From the NCBI GenBank assembly GCA_005765155.1, contig VCCP01000001.1, positions 5,828,001 to 5,892,000 of the forward strand: a DNA stretch of 64,000 nucleotides, written 5' to 3'. The notes under the pieces were generated by a model. The model had not been told where the DNA came from. It saw nothing but the letters and a program-made list of their open reading frames with translations, and did no database searches. The DNA comes from Zelopaecilomyces penicillatus. Lineage: Eukaryota; Ascomycota; Sordariomycetes; Hypocreales; Pseudodiploosporaceae. The position numbers and the translations under genes were made by a program. Positions 22,155 through 34,123 of the stretch are shown here, one piece after another (the first letter of the stretch is position 1; each line of letters opens with the position of its first letter).

Positions 22155-25100
22155 TCACATAAACCCCGCCTGCTGCCTATCATCCCACATGCTGCCGTCC
22201 TGGTTGCCTGCATTCACATGGGGAGAATGAGAATAGGTAGATAGGGCTTCGTGGCCGCTAAACGGGCTTCCGTTGCCGCTGCTGGTCGGATCCATCATTC
22301 CGTCGTACGACATGTGCTGCCCTCCCACGGAAGCCCCAGGTCCATTATGTAACCCGAGTGCGTTCAGCGGTGGTTGAAATTGACCCATTTCATCCTGTGG
22401 CATTGCGACAAAAGGGAAAGGCGCAGGTACATAGGAAGCGGAAGCCACAGGTAGATCCTGAAACTGGCGGGATTGCTCAAACCCATGATTTAAGGGATTA
22501 CCAGCAACACCCAAAGGGCCTTGCTGCTGTAGGTTTTGATCAATATTGCCATACTGGGGCGGGTAGAACTGTTGAGGAAACTGTCCCGCTGGTATTCCTG
22601 GATACATGTAATCGCCATGGTTCTGCGAATTTGGAGTCGTTTGAAGAGATGAACGCATTTGCGCGTGTGTACCATTGGTATAGGGGGTGGATGGCGCGTT
22701 CTGATCCCCGGGGAGAGGCAACACATGGCGAGGTGGGGGATCCTGCACGGGGCTGATGATGGTGTCGGCTGCCAGTTCCTTTGCTTTGGCTGCCACCAGT
22801 CGCAAAACAGGCAGAGCAATCTGCTCCATGTGCTTGGCCAGGTGCACTGTCAGCTTCTTCCACGTGGGAAATACCTTGCCGCAGAATCTGCAAGGTTCTT
22901 CTTGAGGCTGCTTTGACGTCTCAATATGACACTGCTCTACCTTTTGCCAGGTTGAGTCAATACCGCCTGCCTTCTTCATGGCTGCCTTGGTCTTGACCTT
23001 GGGCTCCTGAAACTTGTGCTCACGCACCAAGTGCTGGAGAAAGTTATCGCGGCGGTAGCAAGTATGCCGGCAATCATCAACGTCACAAGTCCACCATTCC
23101 AAATGTCTATGCCCTTCATTCTCGTGGCGAACCCAGTCTGCCTTGCGCTTGAAAATCTTTGGGTCTCGGCATTTGTCCCATGTGCATGTAAAAGGCTGGA
23201 CATCTTCGTGCACATGCTTGGTCCAGTCTGACGGCTTTTGTGACTTCTTTCGTTGGTAGCAAAGTTGGCATTCAAATTCCGCTGGCAAATGCTGAGTTGG
23301 TGGCATGGGGATGTCTTGAGGGAAACTGTCTTGGTTGATTGCACCCTCAGTAGGTGTCATATCGTCCTCATCAAATTGAGTCGATAAAGGATCCAAGTCA
23401 CGGGAATCCCCTTTAGAATCCAACAGGTTCGCCGACCCATTGAGTGCCATGCAGAGAGATCCGCAAGGGCAGTTGGCCCCTAGCCCAAGATGCTTAACCT
23501 TTGCGTTCAGCAGCTGCTTGTATCGAATAATCTGCTGGTGAGCGATACGGTCAACCAGGTAGCCGTGCGCATTCCCCAGTCCAGGATTCAACGTCTGAAC
23601 GTGCTGCTGGAAGCCGGCAAAGTTGGGGGCTATGCTGTCTATAATATTTGGGTTCGCTTTGAGGTCACTATCCTCGTAAAAGTCGTCATCATCCTCATCG
23701 TCGTCGTCCACATCGATACTGGTCTTGCTAATGGACGCGACAGGAGGGCCGCCGGACTTCTTCCACAGATCCACAAGGGTAGGGTGGCTTTCCACCGGAG
23801 GGCTCTGCGTTGCGACGGTCGATTTAGGAAGCTCAGACTTGCTCCGCGGTCGTCTCAGAGTGTTCTTTACATTGATGGCGGATAGGCTGGCCCTCGCAGG
23901 TGCAACAATAGGGCCACTGATGGAACCGCTTCGCGAATGAGCTGTTCCAATCGAAGCAATGTTGTGACCCATTGATACCAACATGTTGTTGATACTTGGG
24001 GTCGGCTTCTTACTCCAGCTCGAGGTCCGCGAAGTGGGGGACAGGTGAGTGATACTTTCCCGTTTTGGCTGTGGTGGCTCCTCTTGCTGGAACAGAGCTT
24101 CGCCCTGGCCGCTGCGGGAGCGCTTTCTGACCTGATTGGTGCTTGGCCGTCGGACTAGGCCACGGAGGTCTTTCAAGAGGCTGCCTGGTTTGCTGTTCTT
24201 GTCGCCATTACCACGACTAATGGAGAGTTTCTTCAGCAAGCTTCCTCCTGTGATGCCCTCCATGTCGAAGTCGATGATGCTGGGAAGACTTCGTCGTCGT
24301 GTGCCCCACGTTGCTGCCCTGGACAAGATGGAATCCGTATCTCGACACATCCTCTCAAACCTCTCAATGGCAGCTTGTGACGACTGCGGCTGGTTACGGC
24401 CAGGAACATCTGTCCTAATGGGGTGAAGTACGGGGCCATCAGCCCAGTTGCGATTTGCGTATATCAAATCATAATCTTCCTCTGTCGCCTGGGCATTGTT
24501 AAAAGTATAATAGGTTTGGCCAGGGACATATCGGTTCTCCGTCTGATCGCCAGCAGGGATATTGTCAATGCTGTTCCGATTGTCTTCTTCGATAGCTCTA
24601 ATCTCCTCGGCAGTTTTTTCCCGAGGGACACTTCCGTCGTCATCTCCCCTCATCAACCACTGACCGACTTCCTGGTTCCTCTCTTCCATTTGGTGACGAC
24701 TGACAATCTCATTGATGCTGGCAACCTCTTCCTTGGGGCGCATAATTGGGTCTAAGCCGCTATGGCCCGTGTAAGGGTCACGTTGCCATTGGCCCATGGA
24801 GTCCCTTGAGGTTGGCCTGCGGTTCTGGTCATGGCTGCCAGAGGAAATTAGATCTCCTGCTGAGTGAATACTCGGGCGTGCTGTGGATGGGCTTTCTTCG
24901 AAGCTGCGCTCAATCACCTGGACTGGCGCATTGTTATCCTGGTCCCACACGGAGACGGTCACTCGTGGGCTTTGACAATTCATGTCGACGGGAGCAGGCG
25001 CTAAGCCGTCTTCGCTAGATAAGCAGCTGCTGCTTTGACTTGGCGTCAACTGAGACGCAATAGGTATGACGATGGGGCTCGGTTTGAAGGGTTTCTGAAG

Positions 25101-25619
25101 CTCCTGTGGTGAAATGGAATCAAGTAGTCGTTGCGGTGCTAACTGTGTCGTATTTGCCCTCTCGTCAAATCTGGGCGATATTGTGTGTATCGAGGCCGTC
25201 TGCTCAGGTGTCAGGGGATACGTAGCATCATACCCAGTATTCTGTTGCAGTCCAGTATCGGCGGTAGGAAGCGCGGGAAAGACCCACGAGGGTGGTTCGT
25301 CCAAAAATGACGGTGTGCTCTCTTCGATATTGGAGAAGAACAGAGGATCTTCGTAAATATCGCCGAAGTCACTGGATTGGTAGTGGCTCAGTGTGGAAGC
25401 GGAGCCGGCGGGAGTCTCCAAATGATTGACAGAGGGTGAGAGGGTGTCACTGTCGACTTGCGACAAGAACGGCGACAGGAAGCTTGAGTCTACTGAAGAG
25501 AAATCCTGGCCGCTGAGTACTGATGAATTGTTAGGTTCGCGATGGTGGTCGTGATCGCGCCGGCCATCGAGGTCGTAGTCGTAGAGAGAGGGCTGCGGGG
25601 TGACGGAGGAGGAAGTCAT
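22155..25619 (-). CDS. Large C2H2 zinc-finger transcription factor, 1154 aa
   Basis: A single uninterrupted exon, ATG at 25619. The first about 770 residues are low-complexity and acidic/Ser/Pro/Gln-rich (with a run DVDDDDEDDDD near residue 640). The zinc-finger block starts near residue 780: CQLCYQRK...WTKHVHED, then CTWDKC...KRKADWVRHENEGH, CDVDDCRHT...FLQHLVREH, and after a linker CRFCGKVF...LTVHLAKH near residue 905. The spaced C-x2-C/C-x4-C and H-x3-5-H pairs, with W in several fingers, are typical of a fungal multi-C2H2 family seen with long disordered N-termini. The C-terminus is Gln/Pro/Asn-rich. No target is known to me. The gene has about 4.4 kb of non-coding DNA upstream, which suggests complex regulation. 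Confidence 0.9.
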   Translation of the reverse strand: MTSSSVTPQPSLYDYDLDGRRDHDHHREPNNSSVLSGQDFSSVDSSFLSPFLSQVDSDTLSPSVNHLETPAGSASTLSHYQSSDFGDIYEDPLFFSNIEESTPSFLDEPPSWVFPALPTADTGLQQNTGYDATYPLTPEQTASIHTISPRFDERANTTQLAPQRLLDSISPQELQKPFKPSPIVIPIASQLTPSQSSSCLSSEDGLAPAPVDMNCQSPRVTVSVWDQDNNAPVQVIERSFEESPSTARPSIHSAGDLISSGSHDQNRRPTSRDSMGQWQRDPYTGHSGLDPIMRPKEEVASINEIVSRHQMEERNQEVGQWLMRGDDDGSVPREKTAEEIRAIEEDNRNSIDNIPAGDQTENRYVPGQTYYTFNNAQATEEDYDLIYANRNWADGPVLHPIRTDVPGRNQPQSSQAAIERFERMCRDTDSILSRAATWGTRRRSLPSIIDFDMEGITGGSLLKKLSISRGNGDKNSKPGSLLKDLRGLVRRPSTNQVRKRSRSGQGEALFQQEEPPQPKRESITHLSPTSRTSSWSKKPTPSINNMLVSMGHNIASIGTAHSRSGSISGPIVAPARASLSAINVKNTLRRPRSKSELPKSTVATQSPPVESHPTLVDLWKKSGGPPVASISKTSIDVDDDDEDDDDFYEDSDLKANPNIIDSIAPNFAGFQQHVQTLNPGLGNAHGYLVDRIAHQQIIRYKQLLNAKVKHLGLGANCPCGSLCMALNGSANLLDSKGDSRDLDPLSTQFDEDDMTPTEGAINQDSFPQDIPMPPTQHLPAEFECQLCYQRKKSQKPSDWTKHVHEDVQPFTCTWDKCRDPKIFKRKADWVRHENEGHRHLEWWTCDVDDCRHTCYRRDNFLQHLVREHKFQEPKVKTKAAMKKAGGIDSTWQKVEQCHIETSKQPQEEPCRFCGKVFPTWKKLTVHLAKHMEQIALPVLRLVAAKAKELAADTIISPVQDPPPRHVLPLPGDQNAPSTPYTNGTHAQMRSSLQTTPNSQNHGDYMYPGIPAGQFPQQFYPPQYGNIDQNLQQQGPLGVAGNPLNHGFEQSRQFQDLPVASASYVPAPFPFVAMPQDEMGQFQPPLNALGLHNGPGASVGGQHMSYDGMMDPTSSGNGSPFSGHEALSTYSHSPHVNAGNQDGSMWDDRQQAGFM

Positions 25620-28600
25620 GATTGCGCCAGGCCCAAGATATCAAGGGAAACGCCCGAGGGATAAGTAAGGCGGATAAGGAGCCACAAAGAACCACAAGGA
25701 GCAAGACAGAGGAAGAAAGAGAGAAAGAGTCGGCGGCCGGGCGAGGGAGTCGACAGGCAGCTACCGCTATGGACCCGCAAGCTGGCTCCGGATGCGAGCG
25801 AGGGCACGTCACTGACCAGGGACCATGCTCCTTGAAGCAGCAGCGGAAGGGGCTGGGTCGAAGGTATCGAATAGCAACAACAAAACAGCGTCGGGCGCAG
25901 GCGGCGATGGAGACGGCACTTGGTAGGCTAATCGAGGACTGAAGGTAAGGGGAGGCGGAGAGTGGGATGGGATGAAGATGGTGGTGGTGGTGTCGAGCAG
26001 CAGAGATGGCGGGCGGAGAGGGCTGAAAGTCGATGGGGATGCGGCGCTGAGCAGGAGCCAGTTGGGTGCAAGTTGCGCATCTGCAGCGCTTACAGCCAAT
26101 TTAGTACAGTTACAGCAGGTACCTCCAGGTACTGACAGGCACACCCCCTGCTAGCAGCGTAGCGTACCGCCATGTAGCCTCACAGCACGCCCCAATAGCA
26201 AGCGAGATGGAGGGGCACACAGGGGAGAAGCGCTGGGAGGCTGCGAGTCTGTGAGTCTCTGGGACAGCCCTGGACAGGTGGTATCTTCAGAACCGGGGAA
26301 GGGGGGGCTGTTACTTCGATGCGCGGGAGGATTCAACCAGGGCTGTTGCAGGTAATGCACAAGTAGGTAACTGTCTGAATAGAGAACAAATTACAACACA
26401 AAAAGTTAAATTTTCAAGCTACTGTAGATGATTATTCTACAAACCTGCCAGGCACAGAGGCGGTACAAGCACCCGGAGACTTTAATCCGACGTCACTCAG
26501 TAGTACTAGGTACTAGAGAGCAAAGGGACCTGCAGGTTGTTGGTTGGTACTGTGGACTGTGGACTGTGGAAGCACTAAATCCCTCCTACGCAATTGCAGC
26601 ATTCTGGTAGACGGGAGCCAAGGAACCAGAGATATCTACCAATCTCCATTCCAACTCACAGGTAATAATACACACGACATATGACATATTGTTGCCGTTC
26701 CTCTTGGTGGGGGGGATTCTGTGTGAGATGATCTCGGCTCAGACGAGACATCGCGGATAACGCACGCGGTGGGCTCAATAGTGGGACTCAGTTGGGACGA
26801 CAGGGGGGCCCAATGGATACTTCTGTACTCCGTAGACGGTGCGTTATTGGGCCGACGAGAATGGTTTACAGTGCATGAGTCGCTGGCTACTTAGGTCTGT
26901 ACATTTGACAATACGCGGAGTTTAGCAGGTAGTTGGCGGAAGGTCTAGACCAGGTGCTGTGAGCCATCCATGTTTTCCGATTAGTTGGTGCTACAGGTAG
27001 CACTATAGGCAATATAGTGGGCACTTTCCTATATGTGTCCTATTCACCAACGTCCAATGTACCGTAGTAGTATCTATTAACTGAGGTGGGCACCTCACTG
27101 TCACTGCTTCCGTGAGCGACTTGCTGTTACCTACGCCTTCAAGTCCAATGCCATATCTCCCGATACATACCTCAAAAATACCTATGATATCTAAAGTATG
27201 TACTTTAGTCAGTCAAAGGCTCCAAAAGCAAACTCTATCCAGCTCCGAGGATGAACAGAGCACAACACAGTGACATCAGGCACCCACATGCGGCTTAGCA
27301 CAGCCGTTTGACTTCTCCGGCGTGGGGCTGAGGCTTGATCAACGGAGCCAAAGTGGAAAAAATACGCCTCAGCTCCGTGCCCAGAATGCCTTACGGAGCT
27401 GAGCTAAAACATGAGCCTGTCGTCCTGTTCTGTCTTTGCCTTTCCGATAGCGCATTACCGCAAAGGACCCGGCATAGATAAGTAGGTACTACGTAGTAAT
27501 AGGTAGAGTCAGCGGGCAACCGCCGTACCAAACTATCGTTCGAGCTTCTCTCACAGCCACAAGTATCACGAGCGAGCCACCCCATCGGCGACCCCTCCTC
27601 CCCTTTCAGGACCCCATTCATTGCTGCCCACGACTCCACGAGGCTCTCTTCCCCCTCCCTCACGGTTCCACAGATGAGGCTCCTTCGCCGGGGTCAGGTG
27701 TCTGTTCATGTGGATGGACAAGCAAGATTGATTGAATGACAAGGGCCCGACGACCCTCCCCAAGGCTGCTCCACCGCTCCGGGGCGCGCTCCGAAGGTGT
27801 GGGCAGGCGACTTGATCAACGTGGCTATATTATCCAGGTGTGGGTGATGGGACGGTTGTTCAGGTAGTCTGGAAGGTACTGAGGTGGTATCGGGGTCGTT
27901 TAATCATGATCATGATGACATTGACAAAGATGATGCTGCTGCTGCTGCTACTAATGATGGGCCCAAGGCATTTTTCTAGTGTCTCGCATAACCGTCTGCC
28001 ATGCATCAACCATCCATCCATCCAACCATCCTTCGTCCCGCCCTGCCGGCCAGAAATCCTGCCTCGCGCTACACCTATGCGGTTTCATTTTATCCGTTTC
28101 TCCGTGCCAGCGCACCAGGCAGATGAGCATTTTTTCGAGCATGTGGGCTGATGTAGCGAGTGTAGTTTTTGGTAAGAGGGTGTGTGTGGACAGTAGATGG
28201 GTGGGCGAGCCCTAGGCAGGTACCGTCCCGTTGTCAGATTGGTGCCAATCCAGCCATCAAAACATCAAACATTGGGTATAACATCAACACTGTAAAGGTC
28301 GTGGAACCTCATATCGAGGGGCCCTCGAAATACACCCTCACACAGCGTCGTATTCCTGCAGTCTATTACTCCGTCCAAAGACTAAGGGGGTTGTTGGTAC
28401 GGTATAGTGACCTTGATAGAAAGTACTAGCCAGACCACAGTTCGCAAGCCACAAACGAGCCTATCTCGTAGCAAGTTATCACAACCATTTATCCATAGCT
28501 ACGGCTGTCTGCTAATGGCACCTCGTGATGAACTTCCTCTCCATCCTTTCCGTCTGCTTTACAGAATTAGGTACATGCTTCATGCATCGTCAGAAAACTG

Positions 28601-30067
28601 CGAAACATGCATCCGTCCCTTGCACCATGTCGGCCAGCCACGATACATCCCAGCAGTGCCATTCCCGCATGCCCCCCCCTCCCACCATCTTTCATAACGG
28701 TCTGCGAGCCGAGTCGGTAGTCATCAGCCACGCAAGGCATATTTTCACTCCCGGATGCTGTCCAAAGGCATTTTTTGGGTGAGGCGTTTCAGGTCCACCG
28801 CTTGGATTCTCTGTTTGCCGCAATTGGTACTGCTTCGATCGCCTCGCTCCACTCTATTCCACACACAGGCATCGGTAGATAATTAGAATAAAGGTCGGTT
28901 GACCGTGGATGATGACAAAGGCGTACTGTAGATGGCATCAGGCTACGCTGCACGCCTTGAAAGCACAGCTATGTACGGAGTACAGCCACCCCCATAAGAC
29001 GATGATTGTCCCATCATCCACCCATTCATGATCCACTCCAACTGAGATCGGGGCAGAGGTACTGCGCCTCGATCCCTGAGGCTGGTGTGCTGCACTGATA
29101 CCTAACCAACCGCTCATCCTGGGCCATCCTGGGGCCATCTTGGCCCCATTCAACGAACCGAGAGGCGCATGCCACGGGGCCTTGGCCAAGCCAAGAAAAA
29201 AAGAGAAACATGCTTAAACATGCGAGTGTAACCGCATAAATGGATCTAAGCGCAGGCAGACAGCCGCGACCTCGTGGCGGCTATGGCGGAAGCGGTGGTT
29301 CGTATCCCAGGTTCCTCAGACTTACCACATTGGGGGGGTTGAGATGAGACTCTGACTTTTTTTTTTTTTGAGTTCCGCCTCCTTCGCCCCCACAGATACA
29401 TGCAGTAGCTGCTAGGGAGGAGGGCGACAAGAAACCACATGGAAAGGCCGTGGTATCATCACGCACTATGATTCCGCGGCAATGGGCGGCCAGTAAAAAT
29501 TATTGTTTGCAATTCTTGCAGTGAGTGGTGCGTTCGTTTGCCTTGAGAGAAGATATCGTGTGACCCTCCGGCAAAATGGCGTATTTCTCCGTACAGTGTC
29601 TGTACGGATAAGGCACGTGATACGTCACTCACTCCTCATCATCGACATATCAAGTGGGCTGAGCAACTATTATTGCGGCTCTGCCAAAGAAGCGCAAAGC
29701 CACCACCCCCTGGCAATAAATGCATCTTTCAACTTGCTGTTTTTTTAAACGATGGGAATTGGGACCAACTCTTTAGATTTACTACGGTGTATCCACTAGC
29801 GTCTGATCGGGGACCAACCACCCCTTCTCCCTAATCCAGATCATGTTCCAGGTTCGTTCGTCCATCTCTGTGACTCAGGAGTTAGAAGCATATCCACTTG
29901 AACCAAATCAAGCAAGACCGTACTAATCAAGGTCTTTATACAACAAATTTAGCCACACCCAGAGGAGCATCTGCATCTGCGGCTCCATAGAGCCCAGTCT
30001 GTAGTACTCACCGCACAGGAGTGAGTTTATACAGCCGCTCTCCCTCATCACCAAGTGGTGCAAGAGC
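25620..30067. other. 4.4-kb divergent intergenic region (C2H2 and DUF202 genes)
   Basis: Nearest the C2H2 gene (25620-26050) the plus strand is purine-rich, that is, pyrimidine-rich in the sense of that gene. The rest holds simple repeats: TGTGGAC almost three times in tandem (26551-26570), GCT repeats (about 27931-27948), CCAT/CATC repeats (about 28008-28030) and T13 (29357-29369). TACGGAGTA motifs occur at 26826 (reverse) and 28974. Open frames of 60-100 codons on both strands have no recognisable domains. No RNA gene was recognised. Confidence 0.45.
26551..26570. repeat. Short tandem repeat TGTGGAC, about 2.9 copies
   Basis: Two perfect copies of TGTGGAC and a third lacking the last base, within non-coding DNA. 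Confidence 0.85.
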
Positions 30068-30559
30068 ATGAGGGCAAAAACATCACCATCCTTAGCATTT
30101 GCACCCTATGGAGAAGCCTCGCTTTCCCCAAGAGTTCTCACCAGCCCATCCTCATCTCCCTTCCAAGTCTCAACATCTCTAACCAAGCTTCCGTTGCCGC
30201 TTTGCCCCCTTGGTCACAGGCTCGTCGAGATTCGAGCCGCTCAACGCACCTTCGAGGGCGCTTACATGAGAACCGGCATCGGCATGTTTTCCCTCGCCCT
30301 CATCATCCTCAGAATCTTCACCGAGGAATTCTACGCCATCGGTGCCCTCTTTGCCGCTTACGGCACTACAGTGCTTGTCGTTTCCATGTATCGGCGCTAT
30401 CAGGGTCACCGCCAGTTTTTCGTCTCCGAATCCGAAGACGGCGTGGCCCACCGCAAGTTTCGCACCAGCGGTGATACCATCACTTTACTGACGATACTTA
30501 CTCTTTGTGCCTACGTTGTGCTGTTTTTCTTGACACTGCGTCTGGCCGATCAAAGTTGA
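30068..30559 (+). CDS. DUF202 domain membrane protein
   Basis: Single exon, ATG at 30068, 163 aa. The N-terminal 50 residues are Ser/Pro-rich and may be disordered or partly mis-started. The DUF202-like region starts at EIRAAQRTFEGAYMRTGIGM, where the RTF...RT signature is a family feature, followed by three membrane helices: SLALIILRIF, FYAIGALFAAYGTTVLVVSM and TITLLTILTLCAYVVLFFL. A charged loop (ESEDGVAHRKFRTSG) separates helices two and three. DUF202 is the small three-helix domain related to YidH and to the membrane part of the vacuolar VTC complex; a function for the stand-alone fungal forms is not established. The next gene is over 2 kb away and convergent. Confidence 0.75.
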   Translation: MRAKTSPSLAFAPYGEASLSPRVLTSPSSSPFQVSTSLTKLPLPLCPLGHRLVEIRAAQRTFEGAYMRTGIGMFSLALIILRIFTEEFYAIGALFAAYGTTVLVVSMYRRYQGHRQFFVSESEDGVAHRKFRTSGDTITLLTILTLCAYVVLFFLTLRLADQS

Positions 30560-32638
30560 CATTGGATATTTACATCTGTATGTAAATCAAAACTAAAAGA
30601 TTCATTGATAATGGATGAACGACAACTTTTCTCCAATAGTTGAAAACAAACTCTATCTGCCCTGCTGTTAGGGGTTGCTATGCAAAGAAAATATCTCGCT
30701 TGTATTTAAGAATCATTATCCAACCAGGTTAAGTAGTACCTAATCTAGAATCTTCCCACCTGTAGCCTAAAAGACAACAGCATATATTGATACATCTTAT
30801 CGAGATTTTCCGTTCAAATGGATCAACAGATTGTATCAGGAGTCAATATATGACCGCCTTACTTACTGCAGGGGCTCTGAAAACCCTAGCTACATCTAAT
30901 CACAGCTTAATGTCAACTTGGGATCAGTTGTAATAGTCCATATTGATTTCCGAGCACACTTTTTTTTATAATTCATATATCCATCTAGTCTTTCTCATTC
31001 TCAGCCCCATTGTCCTCCTATTAAAACTCCACGATGTAACCCGTCTTCATGCGCCGTCAATTCAGAAGAATGATTCAAAAGGGCTTCAACAAACTTTGTC
31101 CACCATCATTAACAAAACAAAAACAAAAACACAGCAACTAATAAAGGGAACCGTCCAAACAAAGAGGGCCGTTGACCAAAATTTAACGCCGGCAGCAAGA
31201 AAGAAAACAAACACCTGATCCCTTACTTCATAGTCTCCAAATTCTCCGTATCCTCTCAAGCCCAGCCATTTGGAAATATTGAATCAACAATGGCGCTCCT
31301 CCTATAAAGCTGCCATACCTGAATAAATAGAGGTCGTTGGTGGCGTTGATGGGGCGTGTGTGAAATGTTTTGCCGTTGGCTATGAAGTAGCCACTTCATT
31401 GCAGCTTGAACAACCATATTCAGAGCTTATTCTGACATTTTTCAATCCCCCCCCCCCACATCAGATTTAGCAAAATTCTTTGGGTTATGGTTAAGTAGTA
31501 GCCCGCTTTCTGCACTTCAAACGGTTGCAACTTGGTTGCCCAGTTTCTGCTCCGCCAGCAATCGCACATCCATAAAGTATGATGGATGCTGACTACTGAG
31601 TGGGAACAGAAATATGGAGATGTCAAGAAACAATCAAATACCCTTAGTAATAGGCTCCAGTTGTTGGTTTCGTCGAAGAACCGCATCTGTGCAGTCATTC
31701 ATCCGTGATTGAATATCGTGAGTTTGACTTGCAAAACTTAGTTGAGAACACAGATTTTCTTCAGAGGGGAATGATACCAAATCAACCAAAACGAGGGTAT
31801 TCATGCTTCAGTAGCAATATAATACGCTCAGTTACCTCGCATAGTCTTTAGTCAAGAAATACTCTCTGAACTATGGACTTTGATTTCCTCCATGTTCTGT
31901 TCTAGTGATACTCTCAATACATCAGTACTAGAAAACAGCATCTTGAATGATTGGCAGACCCATTGATCGCTTAAGAGGTTTAGAAAACAGTTTCAGTGAA
32001 GGCGAGTAACGACACTGAACGTAGTCTGGCCGTGTGATCGCCAGAGTGGGATGCGCTGAATGTGATAAGAAGCACTCAACGAAACAACAAGTGAGGTTGT
32101 TCTGGCTTGGTTCTAGAAGATTCAAATATCAAGGTAAAGTAAGTGTTATTGTTGTTGTACAAACATTGCATCTCTTGGTGTTATCCGTTATCTTCAAGTT
32201 GTAGAAACCAAGCAAGAACAGGCGCCGATGTCAAAATGCCTTTCTCATAAATCGTGTGTTGGGGTTTTAAAGTTTATTGCGAAGCCCGACATTTCTTAAC
32301 CAAAGAGTTTCATACCAATATATAGTTTGAATGTCCTTGAGACCCCTCTCGCCATTGTGATGGTTTCCAGGAACTGGTTGTGTCTGTATGCATCAATGGT
32401 GTGTTGGTCATCCTCCATTGAAGGCATGGCTCGGTTTCAATCAACTGACAAAATTTGTCCAGACGAAATCCTGTTAGATGCGTCCAACTAAATGTTGGTT
32501 GATTGGTTGGCAAGTCGCAGTTGCTTCAAGGTGAGAAAGGCCGGTCCAGAATAGAGACCCGAGATCGAGTGAAACGTATGATGCTTAGACCAAGGTAGGC
32601 CATTCAATAGTAACGTATACCGCTTTTTTTTAGCGTCC
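30560..32638. other. Convergent intergenic region
   Basis: About 2.1 kb between the DUF202 stop and the stop of the Zn2Cys6 gene. It is AT-rich, with a C11 run at 31447-31457. A few frames near 31420-32513 have no recognisable content. Nothing is supported apart from 3' UTR sequence at both ends. Confidence 0.45.
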
Positions 32639-34123
32639 CTACATCTGGTGGCTCTGTCCAGACTCTCCATATCCCCATCCTCCAAAGTTATCTCGTCGTG
32701 AGTAGAGATGCTGTTGAGGGAGTAGTTGCTGCTGCCAGGCAACGTGGCCGGGTGTGGGGACAGCTCCTGGTGATATAGATCCGGTTGGGTCCATGACAGT
32801 ACCAGCACTGCCCTCTATAGCCACTGAAATAGCGGAAGAATAAACATCAGAATAAGCACCCGGCTGTCGCTCGTATGGTCTACTTTGGGAGAGTGGAAAG
32901 TAAGGTGACTGTGGTTGGCTTCCTAAAGCCTCACTACTGAAGGACATGGAGCGAACTGCCTGTGGGACATTTGACCACCCCATGCTTTCACTAGCTTCGT
33001 GATCTGAGCCTCCTGCTGGCCACGTTGTAGAGGTGCTCGATGTATGAGAGTAGGGAGAAAATTGGCCACTCATAGAGGAGTCAACTGGATATGACCGCCA
33101 GGTACCATTATGGTCGCTAGACTTCGATATTGGATTGCCGTTCGCGTCCGTCGTCATCCAGCTAGCAGAGGATTGGTCACCCATGCTGTATGGTATACCT
33201 GATGGGAAGCCATTAGAAGGAACTATTGAATCACCAGGGTAAGCAGCTATTCTAAGCTTGAAATAAAAAAGAAAACGGGGGTTGTTTTGTATTGTGTTGC
33301 TTACCTTTGGCCTCTGTAGAAAAGTACTCATTTCCAGATGCCTGCATGGTGGGAGTACCCATGCTAGGGACAGTTGGAACGGCAATGGAGGGATATGGCT
33401 GTTGATGTGAAGACATGTCCCCGGGACTACCGTTAGGGAGTGCTGGTGAAGAGGAGCCTGTTCCGAGATTTGATCCTCCCGACGTTTGCGAGGATGGTTT
33501 GGGATGCCCATCAACGAGTGGCTGCTGGTCCACGGGGTAGAAACTGCACTCTTTTTTCAAACGAATACAATTCATACATCGATTTTGAATGTCGGGAGAG
33601 GCAATACATCTAATCTTACGCCGACGACAATGACCTGACGAATATTGTTAAATAACTTTTCTCTGGAGCAACAAAGAAGCGGTGATGCGTTAGGGTGAGA
33701 CTCACTGCAAGCGATCGACGTTCGATGATAGCCAAGCTTGTTCCTCTTCTTCTCTCCTTGAGCATCCACTGGTGATTGCTGTTCAGCTGCCGTAGTCGAA
33801 GACGGCACAGGTGTAACAGAGGGTGTTGAGAATGACCTCCTGAGAATCATGCTGTTGTCACCATGGTCCTTGAATGATAGGGTGGAGTCTTGACCATCCC
33901 CCAAGCTGTTTGAAGGAGACTTATGAGGTGGCATGCTGCTATATGGTGGGAGATATGATGACTGTGACATGTCCATGTCACCCGCGTTGGAGTCTGGCGC
34001 TGGGTAGGTGTAAGGCATGACGGAAGTCATGAATTTGGATGGAGGATGATATGATGACCCCAGGTCACCAACCTGGCAGGACTTGAGTTTCGAACGGACA
34101 GGGGGGCGAGCGATCAGGGCCAT
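32639..34123 (-). CDS. Zn(II)2Cys6 transcription factor (three exons)
   Basis: Exons 34123-33706, 33634-33305 and 33198-32639 give 435 aa if the ATG at 34123 is used. The zinc cluster is split by intron 1 (33705-33635, GTGAGT...CGTCAG): HRTSIACS joins HCRRRKIRC, then nine residues, then CMNCIRLKKEC, a complete C-x2-C-x6-C-x9-C-x2-C-x6-C motif, followed by FYPVDQQP. Intron 2 (33304-33199) starts GTAAGC and ends ATCAG. Both flanks are Ser/Pro/Gln-rich; I see no fungal_trans middle domain, so this is the short class of zinc-cluster regulators with the finger in the middle. Start choice is uncertain: another in-frame ATG is at 34030, and the frame stays open upstream to 34138 without another ATG. 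It borders the 16.6-kb gene-free block. Confidence 0.85.
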
